Shown here one piece after another: positions 1-8,290 of a DNA stretch of 64,000 nucleotides (positions within the stretch are counted from its first letter, which is position 1; each line of letters opens with the position of its first letter). The stretch is taken from contig JASBVG010000017.1 in NCBI GenBank assembly GCA_030147505.1, positions 62,001 through 126,000 of the forward strand, read 5' to 3'. The notes under the pieces were generated by a model. That model saw nothing but the letters and a program-made list of their open reading frames with translations. It had not been told where the DNA came from and searched no databases. The DNA comes from Tardiphaga sp. (GTDB lineage Bacteria; Pseudomonadota; Alphaproteobacteria; Rhizobiales; Xanthobacteraceae). The position numbers and the translations under genes were made by a program.

Positions 1-1909
1 CCTTGCAGGAGACACAGAGCTTCATCGTCTCCATCATCTCGTCGGATGTCAGCGCGTCTGGTCCGAGCTGGCCCGAGATCGCAAGGCGTAGCGTGTTGGC
101 GCGGCCGCGCGTTACGTCCTTCTCGTTGCGGGTGGCGCGATAGGACGGGCACATGACGCCGCCCTCCAGCTTCCGGCATGTGCCATTGTTGTTGCACATC
201 TCGATCGCGCCCTGGAAACCGCCGCCAGCGCCGGGATAAGCGGACCAGTCAAGCTCGGTCTTCAATTCCCCGACGCGATAATCAGGCGCGTAGCGGAACA
301 GCGAGCGGTCATCCATTTTGGGCGGGTCGACGATCTTGCCGGGATTGAGAATGCCGTTCGGATCGAAGCGTTTCTTGACCTCGGCAAAATCGGCGATGAT
401 GCGCTCGCCGAACATCTGCGCGTGAAATTCCGAGCGGACAAGGCCATCACCATGCTCGCCGGAATGCGAGCCCTTGTATTCGCGCACCATGTCGAACGCC
501 TCTTCGGCGATGGCACGCATCGCCCTGACGTCCTTGTCGAGTTTCAGGTTCAGCACCGGCCGTACATGCAGGCAGCCTTCGGAGGCATGCGCATACATCG
601 TTCCGGACGTGCCATGTTTTGCGAATACGCCGAGCAGGCGTTCGGTATAGTCCGCCAGATGCGGCAGCGGCACCGCGCAATCCTCGATGAAGGAGACGGG
701 CTTGCCGTCCTGCTTCATCGACATCATCACGTTGAGACCGGCCGCACGAAACTCTGCGATGCCGGATTGCAGTGCGGGCTCGGTGACCTCGACCACGCCG
801 CCCCATTTGCGTCGTGGATTGTCCCAGCTGAAGCCGAGATCGCCCATCAGCTCGCCAAGCTCTTTCAGCTTGGCAGCATTGGCGGGCTGATCTTCCTCGG
901 CGAATTCGACGATCAGCAGCGCATCGGGATCGCCGCGCACGGCGCTCTTGATGATCGGCTGGAACATGGCGATGTCACGGCCGAGCGCGATCATGGTGCG
1001 ATCGACGAGTTCGACGGCGATCGGCTTCAGCTTCACGAGATGTTGGGTCGCATCCATGGCCTCATAGAAACTGCCGAAGTGGCAGACGCCGAGCGCCTTG
1101 TTGCCGATCAGCGGCCACAGTTTCAGCTCGACCTGCGTGGTGAAGGCGAGGGTGCCTTCGGAGCCGACGAGCAGGTGCGCGAGATTGTTCGGCGTGTTGC
1201 GCGGGACCAGCGCATCGAGATTGTAGCCGCCGACGCGGCGCTGCACTTGCGGGAAGCGAGCGGCGATTTCCTGCGCCTCGCGTTCACCGAGTGCCAGCAT
1301 CTCGCGGAACAGCGCCGGTGCATCGTCGCCGGGCGCGATCTCGCCGAAATGAAGCTTGGTGCCATCGGCCAGCGCAGCATTCATCGCGATGGTGTTGTCT
1401 CGCATGGTGCCGTAGCGTAGCGAGCGTCCGCCGCAACTGTTGTTGCCGGCCATGCCGCCGATGGTGGCGCGCGAGGCGGTGGAGACATCGACGGGAAACC
1501 ATAGCCCGTGCTTTTTGAGCTGCCGGTTGAGGTCGTCGAGCACGATGCCAGGCTCGACGATGCAGGTGCGGTTCTCGACATCGACCGAGATCAGCTTGTT
1601 GAGATGCTTCGACAGGTCGATGACGATGCCTTCATTCACCGTCTGCCCGCATTGCGAGGTGCCGCCGCCGCGGGGTGTGATCACGCGCCCGTCGTCGCGG
1701 CAGATCGCCATGGCCTCGAGTGCTTCGTCAATGGAGCGCGGCACGACCACGCCGAGCGGCATGATCTGATAGAACGAGGCGTCGGTGGCGTAACGGCCGC
1801 GATTGAATGCATCAAAGAAAACGTCGCCGGTGGTCGCGGTTGCAAGCTTGGCGGCCAGCGCGCTATCGGCCGCCGAACTACGAATCGTCACGGCCTGCTT
1901 TGTCGCCAT
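1..1909 (-). CDS. FAD-linked 2-hydroxyacid oxidase with Fe-S domain (partial, C-terminus outside window)
   Basis: Translating the minus strand from the ATG at 1909 gives an uninterrupted frame of 636 codons that runs off the left edge. The N-terminal half is a FAD_binding_4 domain: the pyrophosphate-binding loop reads PRGGGTSQCGQ near residue 78, followed by TIGGMAGNNSCGGRSLRYG. The FAD-oxidase C-terminal domain follows, with SGEHGDGLVR near residue 480. The last visible residues, CVSCK, begin a ferredoxin-type cysteine motif. This GlcD-GlcF-like fusion is typical of D-lactate/glycolate/D-2-hydroxyglutarate dehydrogenases of about 950-1000 residues that pass electrons to the respiratory chain. 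It diverges from an aminotransferase that uses glyoxylate, so a glycolate or related hydroxyacid substrate is plausible but not shown. Confidence 0.85.
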   Translation of the reverse strand, partial: MATKQAVTIRSSAADSALAAKLATATTGDVFFDAFNRGRYATDASFYQIMPLGVVVPRSIDEALEAMAICRDDGRVITPRGGGTSQCGQTVNEGIVIDLSKHLNKLISVDVENRTCIVEPGIVLDDLNRQLKKHGLWFPVDVSTASRATIGGMAGNNSCGGRSLRYGTMRDNTIAMNAALADGTKLHFGEIAPGDDAPALFREMLALGEREAQEIAARFPQVQRRVGGYNLDALVPRNTPNNLAHLLVGSEGTLAFTTQVELKLWPLIGNKALGVCHFGSFYEAMDATQHLVKLKPIAVELVDRTMIALGRDIAMFQPIIKSAVRGDPDALLIVEFAEEDQPANAAKLKELGELMGDLGFSWDNPRRKWGGVVEVTEPALQSGIAEFRAAGLNVMMSMKQDGKPVSFIEDCAVPLPHLADYTERLLGVFAKHGTSGTMYAHASEGCLHVRPVLNLKLDKDVRAMRAIAEEAFDMVREYKGSHSGEHGDGLVRSEFHAQMFGERIIADFAEVKKRFDPNGILNPGKIVDPPKMDDRSLFRYAPDYRVGELKTELDWSAYPGAGGGFQGAIEMCNNNGTCRKLEGGVMCPSYRATRNEKDVTRGRANTLRLAISGQLGPDALTSDEMMETMKLCVSCK

Positions 1910-2070
1910 CGCGTGAGTCTCATGTTACGAAAGTTTGTCTTTGCATCGAGGTCCAGCCTTGGCAAGGGAGGGACAGTTCGGCAAGCCGGAGGCGGTAAGT
2001 CACCGGCATATTTGGTGCGCCGCGGAATCGAATCCGTCGCAGCCTGCCAAAACGGACTCGAACAATCGTC

Positions 2071-2087
2071 TGGCATAATGTATACCA
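2071..2087. promoter_or_regulatory. Imperfect palindrome, possible GntR-type operator, in a divergent promoter region
   Basis: TGGCATAATGTATACCA is an inverted repeat with 6 of 8 base pairs matching. It lies between two divergent genes starting at 1909 and 2162. TGGTATAC-like half-sites are common for FCD-type GntR repressors. A second palindrome, GTGAATTCAC, lies at 2113-2122. No regulator gene is next to it, so the assignment is a guess from symmetry and position. Confidence 0.3.
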
Positions 2088-2161
2088 ATCCCCGGGACTT
2101 GGTCCTTCACAGGTGAATTCACGGGCATTGCATCAGGAAAAATCTCGGGGAGAGCGTCACT

Positions 2162-3361
2162 ATGACCGTACATACCGGAAGGCATTTTCTGCAAATCCCA
2201 GGCCCCACCAACGTACCCGACAGGGTGCTGCGGGCCATGGATATGCCGACCCTGGACCATCGCGGTCCGGAATTCGCTGAGCTCGGCCTGCATGTGCTTG
2301 CCGCAATGCAGCGGGTATTCCGCACCACGCAGCCCGTGATGATCTATCCGTCGTCGGGCACTGGCGCCTGGGAGGCGGCCATCGTCAACACGCTGTCACC
2401 GGGCGACAGGGTGCTGATGGCAGAGACCGGGCAATTCGCCACGCTGTGGCGCAATCTCGCCGAAAAATTCAAGCTCGACATCGATTTCGTGCCGGGCGAC
2501 TGGCGCCATGGTGCGGATCTCGCGGAGATCGAGAAGCGTCTCTCGGTCGACAAGGGGCATGCCATCAAGGCAGTCATGATCGTCCATAACGAGACGTCGA
2601 CCGGTTGCGTCACCTATCCATTCGATGTGCGGAAAATCCTCGACCGCCTGAGCCATCAGGCGCTGCTGATGGTGGATACGGTGTCCGGCCTCGGTTCGCT
2701 GGAATATGAGCACGATGCCTGGGGCATCGACGTCTCGGTGTCCGGCTCGCAGAAAGGCCTGATGCTGCCGCCGGGCCTTGGTTTCAATGCCGTCTCCAAG
2801 AAGGCGCTGGCCGCCTCCAGGGCCAATCAATCCTTCCGCTCCTATTGGGACTGGGAAGATATCATCGCGGCCAACAAACAGGGCTCCTGGCCCTATACGC
2901 CAGCGACCAATCTGCTCTATGCGCTGAAGGAATCGGTGGCGATGCTCGAGGAGGAGGGGCTGGATAACGTGTTCGCCCGCCACAAGCGCCACGGCGCCGC
3001 CGCACGCGCTGCTGTAAAGGCCTGGGGCCTCGAGACCGTTCCAGTCCGCCAGCAGGACCACTCACCGGCGCTCACCGCCGTTCTGATGCCGGAGGGCCAT
3101 GATGCCGACGCGTTCCGCAAGGTGGTGCTGGAGAATTTCGACATGTCGCTCGGCACCGGTCTCAACAAATGGAAGGGCAAGATCTTCCGCATCGGCCATA
3201 TCGGCCATTTCAACGATCTGATGCTGATGGGTACACTGGCCGGTGTCGAAATGGGCCTCGAACTCGCCAAGGTTCCGCATCGCGCGGGTGGTGTCATGGC
3301 GGCCATGGATGTGCTCACCGGCAAGGGCGTGGTGCCGATGACGAAGGCCGTGAACGCCTGA
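2162..3361 (+). CDS. sgaA: Serine-glyoxylate / alanine-glyoxylate class V aminotransferase
   Basis: A 399-residue PLP enzyme of the AGT/SGA family, which transfers an amino group to glyoxylate to make glycine. The N-terminus carries the family hallmark GPTNVPDRVLRAM, then MPTLDHRGPEF and the cofactor phosphate motif SSGTGAWEAA. The PLP-binding lysine is K198 in SGSQKGLMLPPG. Length matches the family. The ATG at 2162 follows a clear GGGGAG ribosome site. It diverges from a hydroxyacid oxidase, so the pair could make and use glyoxylate. Choice between serine and alanine as donor cannot be made from sequence alone. Confidence 0.88.
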   Translation: MTVHTGRHFLQIPGPTNVPDRVLRAMDMPTLDHRGPEFAELGLHVLAAMQRVFRTTQPVMIYPSSGTGAWEAAIVNTLSPGDRVLMAETGQFATLWRNLAEKFKLDIDFVPGDWRHGADLAEIEKRLSVDKGHAIKAVMIVHNETSTGCVTYPFDVRKILDRLSHQALLMVDTVSGLGSLEYEHDAWGIDVSVSGSQKGLMLPPGLGFNAVSKKALAASRANQSFRSYWDWEDIIAANKQGSWPYTPATNLLYALKESVAMLEEEGLDNVFARHKRHGAAARAAVKAWGLETVPVRQQDHSPALTAVLMPEGHDADAFRKVVLENFDMSLGTGLNKWKGKIFRIGHIGHFNDLMLMGTLAGVEMGLELAKVPHRAGGVMAAMDVLTGKGVVPMTKAVNA

Positions 3362-3404
3362 TGCCGCATGCCGCCCACGCGGCAGCGGCCTAACAATCCC
3401 GAAG

Positions 3405-3435
3405 GGGCTGGCGCATAATCGCGCCGGCCCTTTTT
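3405..3435 (+). terminator. Rho-independent terminator after the aminotransferase
   Basis: A 10-bp stem, GGGCTGGCGC at 3405-3414 and GCGCCGGCCC at 3421-3430 with one G-U pair, has a six-base loop and is followed directly by TTTTT. It separates the aminotransferase from the crotonase gene starting at 3463, so the latter may have its own promoter or depend on read-through. Confidence 0.8.
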
Positions 3436-3462
3436 CATTCCGGCTGCCAAGAGAGATCGCTC

Positions 3463-4254
3463 ATGACTGCGTCCGCCAGCGAAGACCTGCTGTATTCCGT
3501 CGAAAACGGCATCGCCAAGATCACCTTCAATCGCCCGCAGGCACGCAATGCCATGCTGTTCTCCATGTATGAGCGGATGGCGGAAATCTGCCAGGCGGCC
3601 AATGACGATCGTTCCATCAAGGCGATCATCCTCACCGGTGCCGGCGACAAGGCCTTTGCCTCGGGCACCGATATCTCCCAGTTCCGTGAATTCAGGACGG
3701 CGCAGGATGCGCTCGACTACGAAGCGCGGATCGACCGCGTGCTTACCGCCCTGGAAACCTGCCGCGCGCCAACGATCGCTGCCATTGCCGGCGCTTGCAC
3801 CGGCGGTGGCGCTGGCATCGCCGCCTGCTGCGACCTGCGCATCGGCACGGCGGCGACGCGCATGGGCTTCCCTATCGCTCGCACCCTCGGCAATTGCCTC
3901 TCGATGTCGAATATCAGCCGCGTGATGTCGCTGGTCGGCCCGGCGCGAACCAAGGACATGATCTTCACCGCGCGCCTGATCGAGGCCGAGGAGGCGCTGG
4001 CGCTTGGGTTGATCAACGAGATCGTGCCCGATGTGGAGACGCTGCAGCGCCGCGCCCTCGAGCTAGCGCAACTCGTGGCGAGCCATGCGCCGATCACCCT
4101 CGAAGTCACCAAGGAGGCCGTCCGTCGCCTGCGCAAGACGCTGACGCGGGACGAGGGCCAGGATCTCGTTCTCAAGGCCTATATGAGCGAGGATTTCCGC
4201 GAGGGCATGGATGCCTTCCTCAACAAGCGCAAGCCGGAGTGGCAGGGTAAGTAG
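3463..4254 (+). CDS. Crotonase-fold (enoyl-CoA hydratase/isomerase family) protein lacking both canonical glutamates
   Basis: A 263-residue protein with the crotonase fold: NRPQARNAM near residue 25, the first oxyanion-loop motif AFASGTDISQF, and the second, TGGGAGIAACCD. In hydratases the second loop reads GGGCELAMMCD and a later strand reads QPEI. Here the positions of both catalytic glutamates (E144 and E164 in rat mitochondrial enzyme) are glycine and isoleucine (GGGAGIAACCD and MGFPIA). A simple enoyl-CoA hydration role is therefore doubtful; other crotonase chemistry, such as isomerisation, thioester hydrolysis or C-C cleavage, is possible. It sits between the aminotransferase and tct genes. 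Confidence 0.85.
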   Translation: MTASASEDLLYSVENGIAKITFNRPQARNAMLFSMYERMAEICQAANDDRSIKAIILTGAGDKAFASGTDISQFREFRTAQDALDYEARIDRVLTALETCRAPTIAAIAGACTGGGAGIAACCDLRIGTAATRMGFPIARTLGNCLSMSNISRVMSLVGPARTKDMIFTARLIEAEEALALGLINEIVPDVETLQRRALELAQLVASHAPITLEVTKEAVRRLRKTLTRDEGQDLVLKAYMSEDFREGMDAFLNKRKPEWQGK

Positions 4255-4272
4255 AGCGACCAAATATCAGGC

Positions 4273-4303
4273 AAGGGCCGTCCGCGTGGCGGCCTTTTGT
4301 TTC
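4273..4303 (+). terminator. Rho-independent terminator after the crotonase gene
   Basis: A GGCCG/CGGCC stem (4276-4280 with 4290-4294), extendable by flanking A-T pairs, is followed by TTTTGTTT. It lies about 20 bases after the stop at 4254 and before tctC. Confidence 0.65.
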
Positions 4304-4432
4304 GACCCCTGACCAAAGTCGCCCCATTCATGCGTCTGGCGCGCTTGATGTCACTGAAAATACCCCTCAGAATAAACCAACCAAAAGAGGCGGGCGCCCA
4401 ACAGCTCGCTTGGGGTCATAGGGAAGAAACAG

Positions 4433-5443
4433 ATGTCCAAGTCTTTCGACGTCAAGTCGATCGGCGCCACAGCCGCGCTTGCGGCCATGCTGGCCGCTAC
4501 CCCCATTCTCTCGCCGGCGTATGCGTGGGAGCCCACAAAACCCATCGAAATCGTGGTCGCGGCCGGTGCCGGTGGCGCGTCCGACCAGATGGCGCGCATG
4601 ATGCAGGCTGCGATCCAGAAGAACAATCTTGCCAAGGTGCCGGTCGTGGTGTCGCTGAAGGGCGGCGCCTCGGGCGGCGAGGCGCTGATCTATATGAAAT
4701 CGAGCGACGGCGATCCCAGCAAGGTACTGATCGCCTATTCGCTGATTTACATGCTGCCGCTGTCCGCAAAAATCCCGTTCAACTGGCGCGACCTGACGCC
4801 GGTATCGGTGGTTGCGATGGACCAGTTCGTGCTGTGGGACAATGCCAAGGGCCCGAAGACGGTGAAGGAAGTTGTCGAGGCGGCGAAGGCCGCGTCGTCG
4901 CCCTTCAAGATGGGCGGTACCGGCTCGAAGCGTGAAGATCACGTGCTCACGGTATTCATGGAAAAGAAGACCGGCGCCAAGTTCTCTTATCTGCCGTACA
5001 AGTCCGGCGGTGAAGCGGCAACGCAGCTGGTCGGCGAACACACGGAAGCCAACGTCAACAATCCCAGTGAAAACCTCGAAGTCTGGCGCGCCGGCCAGGT
5101 GCGGGCGCTCTGCGTGTTCGATAAGGAGCGCATCTCATACAAGACCAAAGTCACCGAAACGCAGTCGTGGAACGACATCCCGACTTGTAAGGAGGAAGGA
5201 CTCGACGTGCAGTATCTGATGCTGCGCGCACTGTTTCTGCCCGGCAAGGTGACGAAGGAGCAGCAGGCCTATTATGTCGATCTCGCCGAGAAGGTGACGA
5301 AGACGCCGGAATACAAGGACTACATGGAGAAGCAGGCGCTGAAGCCGATTTTCCTCAAGGGCGAGGACATGACCAAGTTCCTCGAAGAGGATGACGCGCT
5401 CAACAAGTCGCTGATGACCGAAGCAGGGTTCGTCGCGAAGTAA
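4433..5443 (+). CDS. tctC: Tripartite tricarboxylate transporter, periplasmic substrate-binding protein (TctC/Bug)
   Basis: A 336-residue periplasmic binding protein. It has a signal peptide with hydrophobic core AALAAMLAATPILSPAYA and likely cleavage before WEPTKPIEIVV. The Bug-family features are the start of the mature protein (KPIEIVVAAGAGGASD), PFKMGGTGSKREDH and FSYLPYKSGGEAATQLVG, which builds the carboxylate-binding pocket. It is followed by tctB and tctA and supplies ligand to that permease. The ligand is probably a di- or tricarboxylate; the nearby glyoxylate and CoA enzymes suggest a small hydroxy- or keto-acid, which is inference. A hairpin repeat separates it from tctB. Confidence 0.9.
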   Translation: MSKSFDVKSIGATAALAAMLAATPILSPAYAWEPTKPIEIVVAAGAGGASDQMARMMQAAIQKNNLAKVPVVVSLKGGASGGEALIYMKSSDGDPSKVLIAYSLIYMLPLSAKIPFNWRDLTPVSVVAMDQFVLWDNAKGPKTVKEVVEAAKAASSPFKMGGTGSKREDHVLTVFMEKKTGAKFSYLPYKSGGEAATQLVGEHTEANVNNPSENLEVWRAGQVRALCVFDKERISYKTKVTETQSWNDIPTCKEEGLDVQYLMLRALFLPGKVTKEQQAYYVDLAEKVTKTPEYKDYMEKQALKPIFLKGEDMTKFLEEDDALNKSLMTEAGFVAK

Positions 5444-5452
5444 GTCTCTCAC

Positions 5453-5553
5453 TGTCGTGCCCCGCGAAAGCGGGGCATCCAGTAGACATTGGCGCTTTTG
5501 GATGACACTGGCATGAGCGTCTACTGGATCACCCGCTTTCACGGGTGATGACA
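5453..5553. repeat. Palindromic intergenic repeat with nested hairpins
   Basis: Outer arms CCAGTAGAC (5479-5487) and GTCTACTGG (5519-5527) are exact inverted copies. On the left is a perfect hairpin GCCCCGC-GAAA-GCGGGGC (5459-5476), and on the right ATCACCCG/CGGGTGAT (5528-5549). It lies between tctC and tctB. Elements of this appearance are common between genes in Bradyrhizobium-type genomes. Here it could also lower downstream expression or stabilise the tctC transcript. Confidence 0.75.
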
Positions 5554-5606
5554 TGCTTTTATGGCGCAAGGTTATGTGTGCCTCCCTCGATTCATAGAAG
5601 CTCGTC

Positions 5607-6149
5607 ATGTCCAACACCGATCTCGAAATCGTTGTCGAAGACCCCACTGCGCCCGACGATCAATCGCCATCCGTTGTCAGCCGTCGCATCATCGAAGTCG
5701 TGGTGTCGCTTGTGCTGCTCGCGCTCGCGGCGCTGCTCGGCTACGATAACTGGCGGACTGGTATCGAATGGGATTCCACCGGGCCGCAGCCGGGCTATTT
5801 CCCGTTCTATCTCTCGGTAATCCTCGGCGGCGCCAGCCTGTATGGCCTGATTTCGGCGCTGCTCTCGCAGGGCGCCAAGGTCGAGACATTCGTCACGCGC
5901 GCGCAGCTCCGCCGCGTGATGCTGGTCTTCGTGCCCACAGCGCTGTTCTGTCTCGCCACCCAGTTTCTCGGCATCTATGTAGCGAGCTTCACGCTGATTG
6001 CCGGGTTCATGCGGTGGATCGGCCAGATCGCTTGGTGGAAGTCGCTGCTGACCGCCTTTGTCTTCACCGCCATCATGTTCGTGACCTTCGATGTCGCCTT
6101 CGACGTGATCATGCCGAAGGGCCCGCTTGAAGCGGCGCTCGGACGCTGA
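5607..6149 (+). CDS. tctB: Tripartite tricarboxylate transporter, small membrane subunit TctB
   Basis: A 180-residue membrane protein with about four or five hydrophobic segments: VVSLVLLALAALLGY, FYLSVILGGASLYGLISALL, VMLVFVPTALFCLATQFLG, IYVASFTLIAGF and LLTAFVFTAIMFVTF. The motif GPQPGYFPFYLSVILGG is characteristic of TctB. It is the small subunit of the sodium-coupled inner-membrane carrier, partner of TctA encoded 15 bases downstream. Confidence 0.88.
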   Translation: MSNTDLEIVVEDPTAPDDQSPSVVSRRIIEVVVSLVLLALAALLGYDNWRTGIEWDSTGPQPGYFPFYLSVILGGASLYGLISALLSQGAKVETFVTRAQLRRVMLVFVPTALFCLATQFLGIYVASFTLIAGFMRWIGQIAWWKSLLTAFVFTAIMFVTFDVAFDVIMPKGPLEAALGR

Positions 6150-6164
6150 GGGGAGGAGGTCGAC

Positions 6165-7679
6165 ATGGAAGCTCTTGGTCTCCTGCTGCACGGCTTTTCC
6201 GTTCTGCTCACCTGGAAGATTCTGGCGCTGATGATGGTGGGCCTCGTGCTCGGCGTCTTTGTCGGCGTGCTGCCGGGCCTCGGCGGCCCCAATGGCGTTG
6301 CCATCCTGTTGCCGCTGACCTTCTCGATGGATCCCACCTCGGCGATCGTGATGCTGTCCTGCATTTATTGGGGCGCGCTGTTCGGCGGCGCCATCACGTC
6401 GATCCTGTTCAATATTCCCGGTGAGGCATGGTCCGTCGCCACCACTTTCGACGGCTATCCCATGGCGCAACAGGGGAGGGCTGCTGAAGCGCTTACAGCG
6501 GCCTTCACGTCGTCCTTCATCGGCTCGCTGGTGGCGGTGATGCTGATCACCTTCCTCGCGCCGATGATCTCGTCCTTCGCGCTGAAATTCGGGCCGCCGG
6601 AGTTTTTCGCCGTCTATCTTCTGACGTTCTGCTCCTTTGTCGGCCTCGGCCGCGAGGCCAAGCACAAGACCGTCATCTCCATGACGCTGGGCCTCCTCAT
6701 CGCGGGCATCGGCATGGACACGGTGTCGGGTAATCTGCGCATGACCTTCGGCTCGTCCGATCTGCTGCGTGGCATCAATTTTCTCGTCGCCGTGATCGGT
6801 CTGTTCGGCATCAGCGAGATCCTGCTGACCATGGAGGAGCGCCTCGCTCTGCGCGGCCATGCTGCCAAGATCAATCTGCGCACCGTGCTGAATGTCTGGA
6901 TGGACCTGCCGCGCTACTGGGCCACGCTGCTGCGCTCCTCGGTGATCGGTTGTTGGCTCGGCATCACCCCGGGCGGTGCCATTGCTGCGAGCTTCATGGG
7001 TTACAATCTCGCCAAACGTTTCTCGAAAGACTCGGAAAGCTTTGGCAAAGGCCGCATCGAGGGTGTGTTCGCACCGGAAACCGCCGCTCATGCCTCGGGT
7101 ACCGCGGCGCTGCTGCCGATGCTGGCGCTCGGCATTCCCGGCTCCGGCACGGCGGCGATCCTGCTCGGCGGCCTGATGGTGTGGGGCCTCAATCCGGGCC
7201 CGCTGCTGTTTGTCGAGCACAAGGATTTCGTCTGGGGCCTGATCGCCTCGATGTATCTTGGCAACGTCGTCGGCCTTGTGCTGGTGCTGTCCACCGTGCC
7301 CATCTTCGCCTCGATCCTTCGCGTGCCGTTTGCGGCCGTGGCGCCGATGATCGTCGTATCCTGCGCCATCGGCGCCTATGCGATCCAGAACGCGATGTTC
7401 GATATCTGGCTGATGCTAGGCTTCGGCGTAGTCGGCTACGTCTTCAAGAAGATCGGCATCCCGCTGGCGCCGTTCACGCTGGCGCTCGTGCTCGGCAGCC
7501 GCGCCGAAGACGCCTTCCGCCTCGCCATGATCGGCTCCGGCGGCAGCCTCGGCGTGTTCTGGTCCAACGGTCTGGTGGGCACCATCACCACGCTGGCGAT
7601 TACGCTGCTGTTCTGGCCGGTGATTGATAGGCTGTTCAGCCAGGGTGGGCGGATGCTGCAGTCAGCAAGGCAAAACTGA
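6165..7679 (+). CDS. tctA: Tripartite tricarboxylate transporter, large permease subunit TctA
   Basis: A 504-residue protein with about a dozen membrane segments and TctA-specific motifs: LPGLGGPNGVAILLPLTF near residue 37 and the repeat-related ALGIPGSGTAAILLGGL in the second half. The two glycine/proline-rich loops form the substrate path. Start at 6165 follows a strong GGGGAGGAGG ribosome site. Length is standard for TctA. It completes a tctCBA transporter. Long open frames on the opposite strand here reflect codon bias of this gene. Confidence 0.93.
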   Translation: MEALGLLLHGFSVLLTWKILALMMVGLVLGVFVGVLPGLGGPNGVAILLPLTFSMDPTSAIVMLSCIYWGALFGGAITSILFNIPGEAWSVATTFDGYPMAQQGRAAEALTAAFTSSFIGSLVAVMLITFLAPMISSFALKFGPPEFFAVYLLTFCSFVGLGREAKHKTVISMTLGLLIAGIGMDTVSGNLRMTFGSSDLLRGINFLVAVIGLFGISEILLTMEERLALRGHAAKINLRTVLNVWMDLPRYWATLLRSSVIGCWLGITPGGAIAASFMGYNLAKRFSKDSESFGKGRIEGVFAPETAAHASGTAALLPMLALGIPGSGTAAILLGGLMVWGLNPGPLLFVEHKDFVWGLIASMYLGNVVGLVLVLSTVPIFASILRVPFAAVAPMIVVSCAIGAYAIQNAMFDIWLMLGFGVVGYVFKKIGIPLAPFTLALVLGSRAEDAFRLAMIGSGGSLGVFWSNGLVGTITTLAITLLFWPVIDRLFSQGGRMLQSARQN

Positions 7680-7739
7680 GGAGGAAACAGAATTTTGCCA
7701 AGATGGCTGCGCGTTTGCGAAGGAGGCTCGAACGGGATG

Positions 7740-8150
7740 CTAGCGACCGACGGCCGTGATCGATTTGAAGATGAACTCCGCTGAGGCGCCGCCCGGCGTT
7801 GCGTTACGAATAACGAACATTGCGAGGTTCGGGACCTTCTCTTCAGCGATCGTCAGAGAGCCCGGTTTTTCACCAGCGGCGCAAACCGTTTCGTCGATGA
7901 AGGTCGACCCGTCGTCCTGAATAGCACCAATCCCGATCGATCCCGAGATTACGTCGACGTCGAATTGCATTGTGAGTTCAGTGACGCAGGTACGCACCGC
8001 CTTCGGTATCTTAAAGACGATACAGTAGGACCAGTGAATGTCGGATGAGACGCATATGATCCGGTCGGTCTCGCGCACGATGCGATCGACATTTTGAGCT
8101 TCACCTGCCCAAAGCGGGATGTTCCACGATTGCTTGTTTGTGTCCGTCAT
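7740..8150 (-). CDS. Small protein consisting of accessory domain 1 of this locus
   Basis: A 136-residue soluble protein from ATG 8150; a TTG at 8213 would extend it by 21 residues. I recognise no named family. Almost the whole chain matches a domain found in two other products here: WSY near residue 38, GSIGIGAI about 30 residues later and VIRN about 77 residues after the tryptophan. The same pattern and spacing occur at the C-terminus of the membrane protein at 36950-39091 and between two methyltransferase domains at 39147-41081. No signal peptide is seen. It stands alone on the minus strand between tctA and a CoA transferase, about 29 kb from its relatives, which suggests a displaced or duplicated module. 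Confidence 0.65.
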   Translation of the reverse strand: MTDTNKQSWNIPLWAGEAQNVDRIVRETDRIICVSSDIHWSYCIVFKIPKAVRTCVTELTMQFDVDVISGSIGIGAIQDDGSTFIDETVCAAGEKPGSLTIAEEKVPNLAMFVIRNATPGGASAEFIFKSITAVGR

Positions 8151-8290
8151 GCGATGTATGCAGCTACCTATATTGCTTTTAGAAGCTCTATAAGAAGATC
8201 GTGGAGCGCTCAACAGCTACTGTGTTCCGTCTGGAGCAACGTCCCGCGGGACGGTGCTATCCACGGAGAGGGCACGTAGATCATGCGCTC

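Noticed and set aside
422..1420. 332-codon plus-strand frame opposite the FAD oxidase
   Set aside because: The minus-strand frame is open for 636 codons with FAD-binding motifs; this one has none.
5592..7220. 542-codon open frame on the minus strand opposite tctB and tctA
   Set aside because: Its translation is rich in Arg, His, Gln and Glu without domains, and both tct genes on the other strand are certain. It is a codon-bias shadow.
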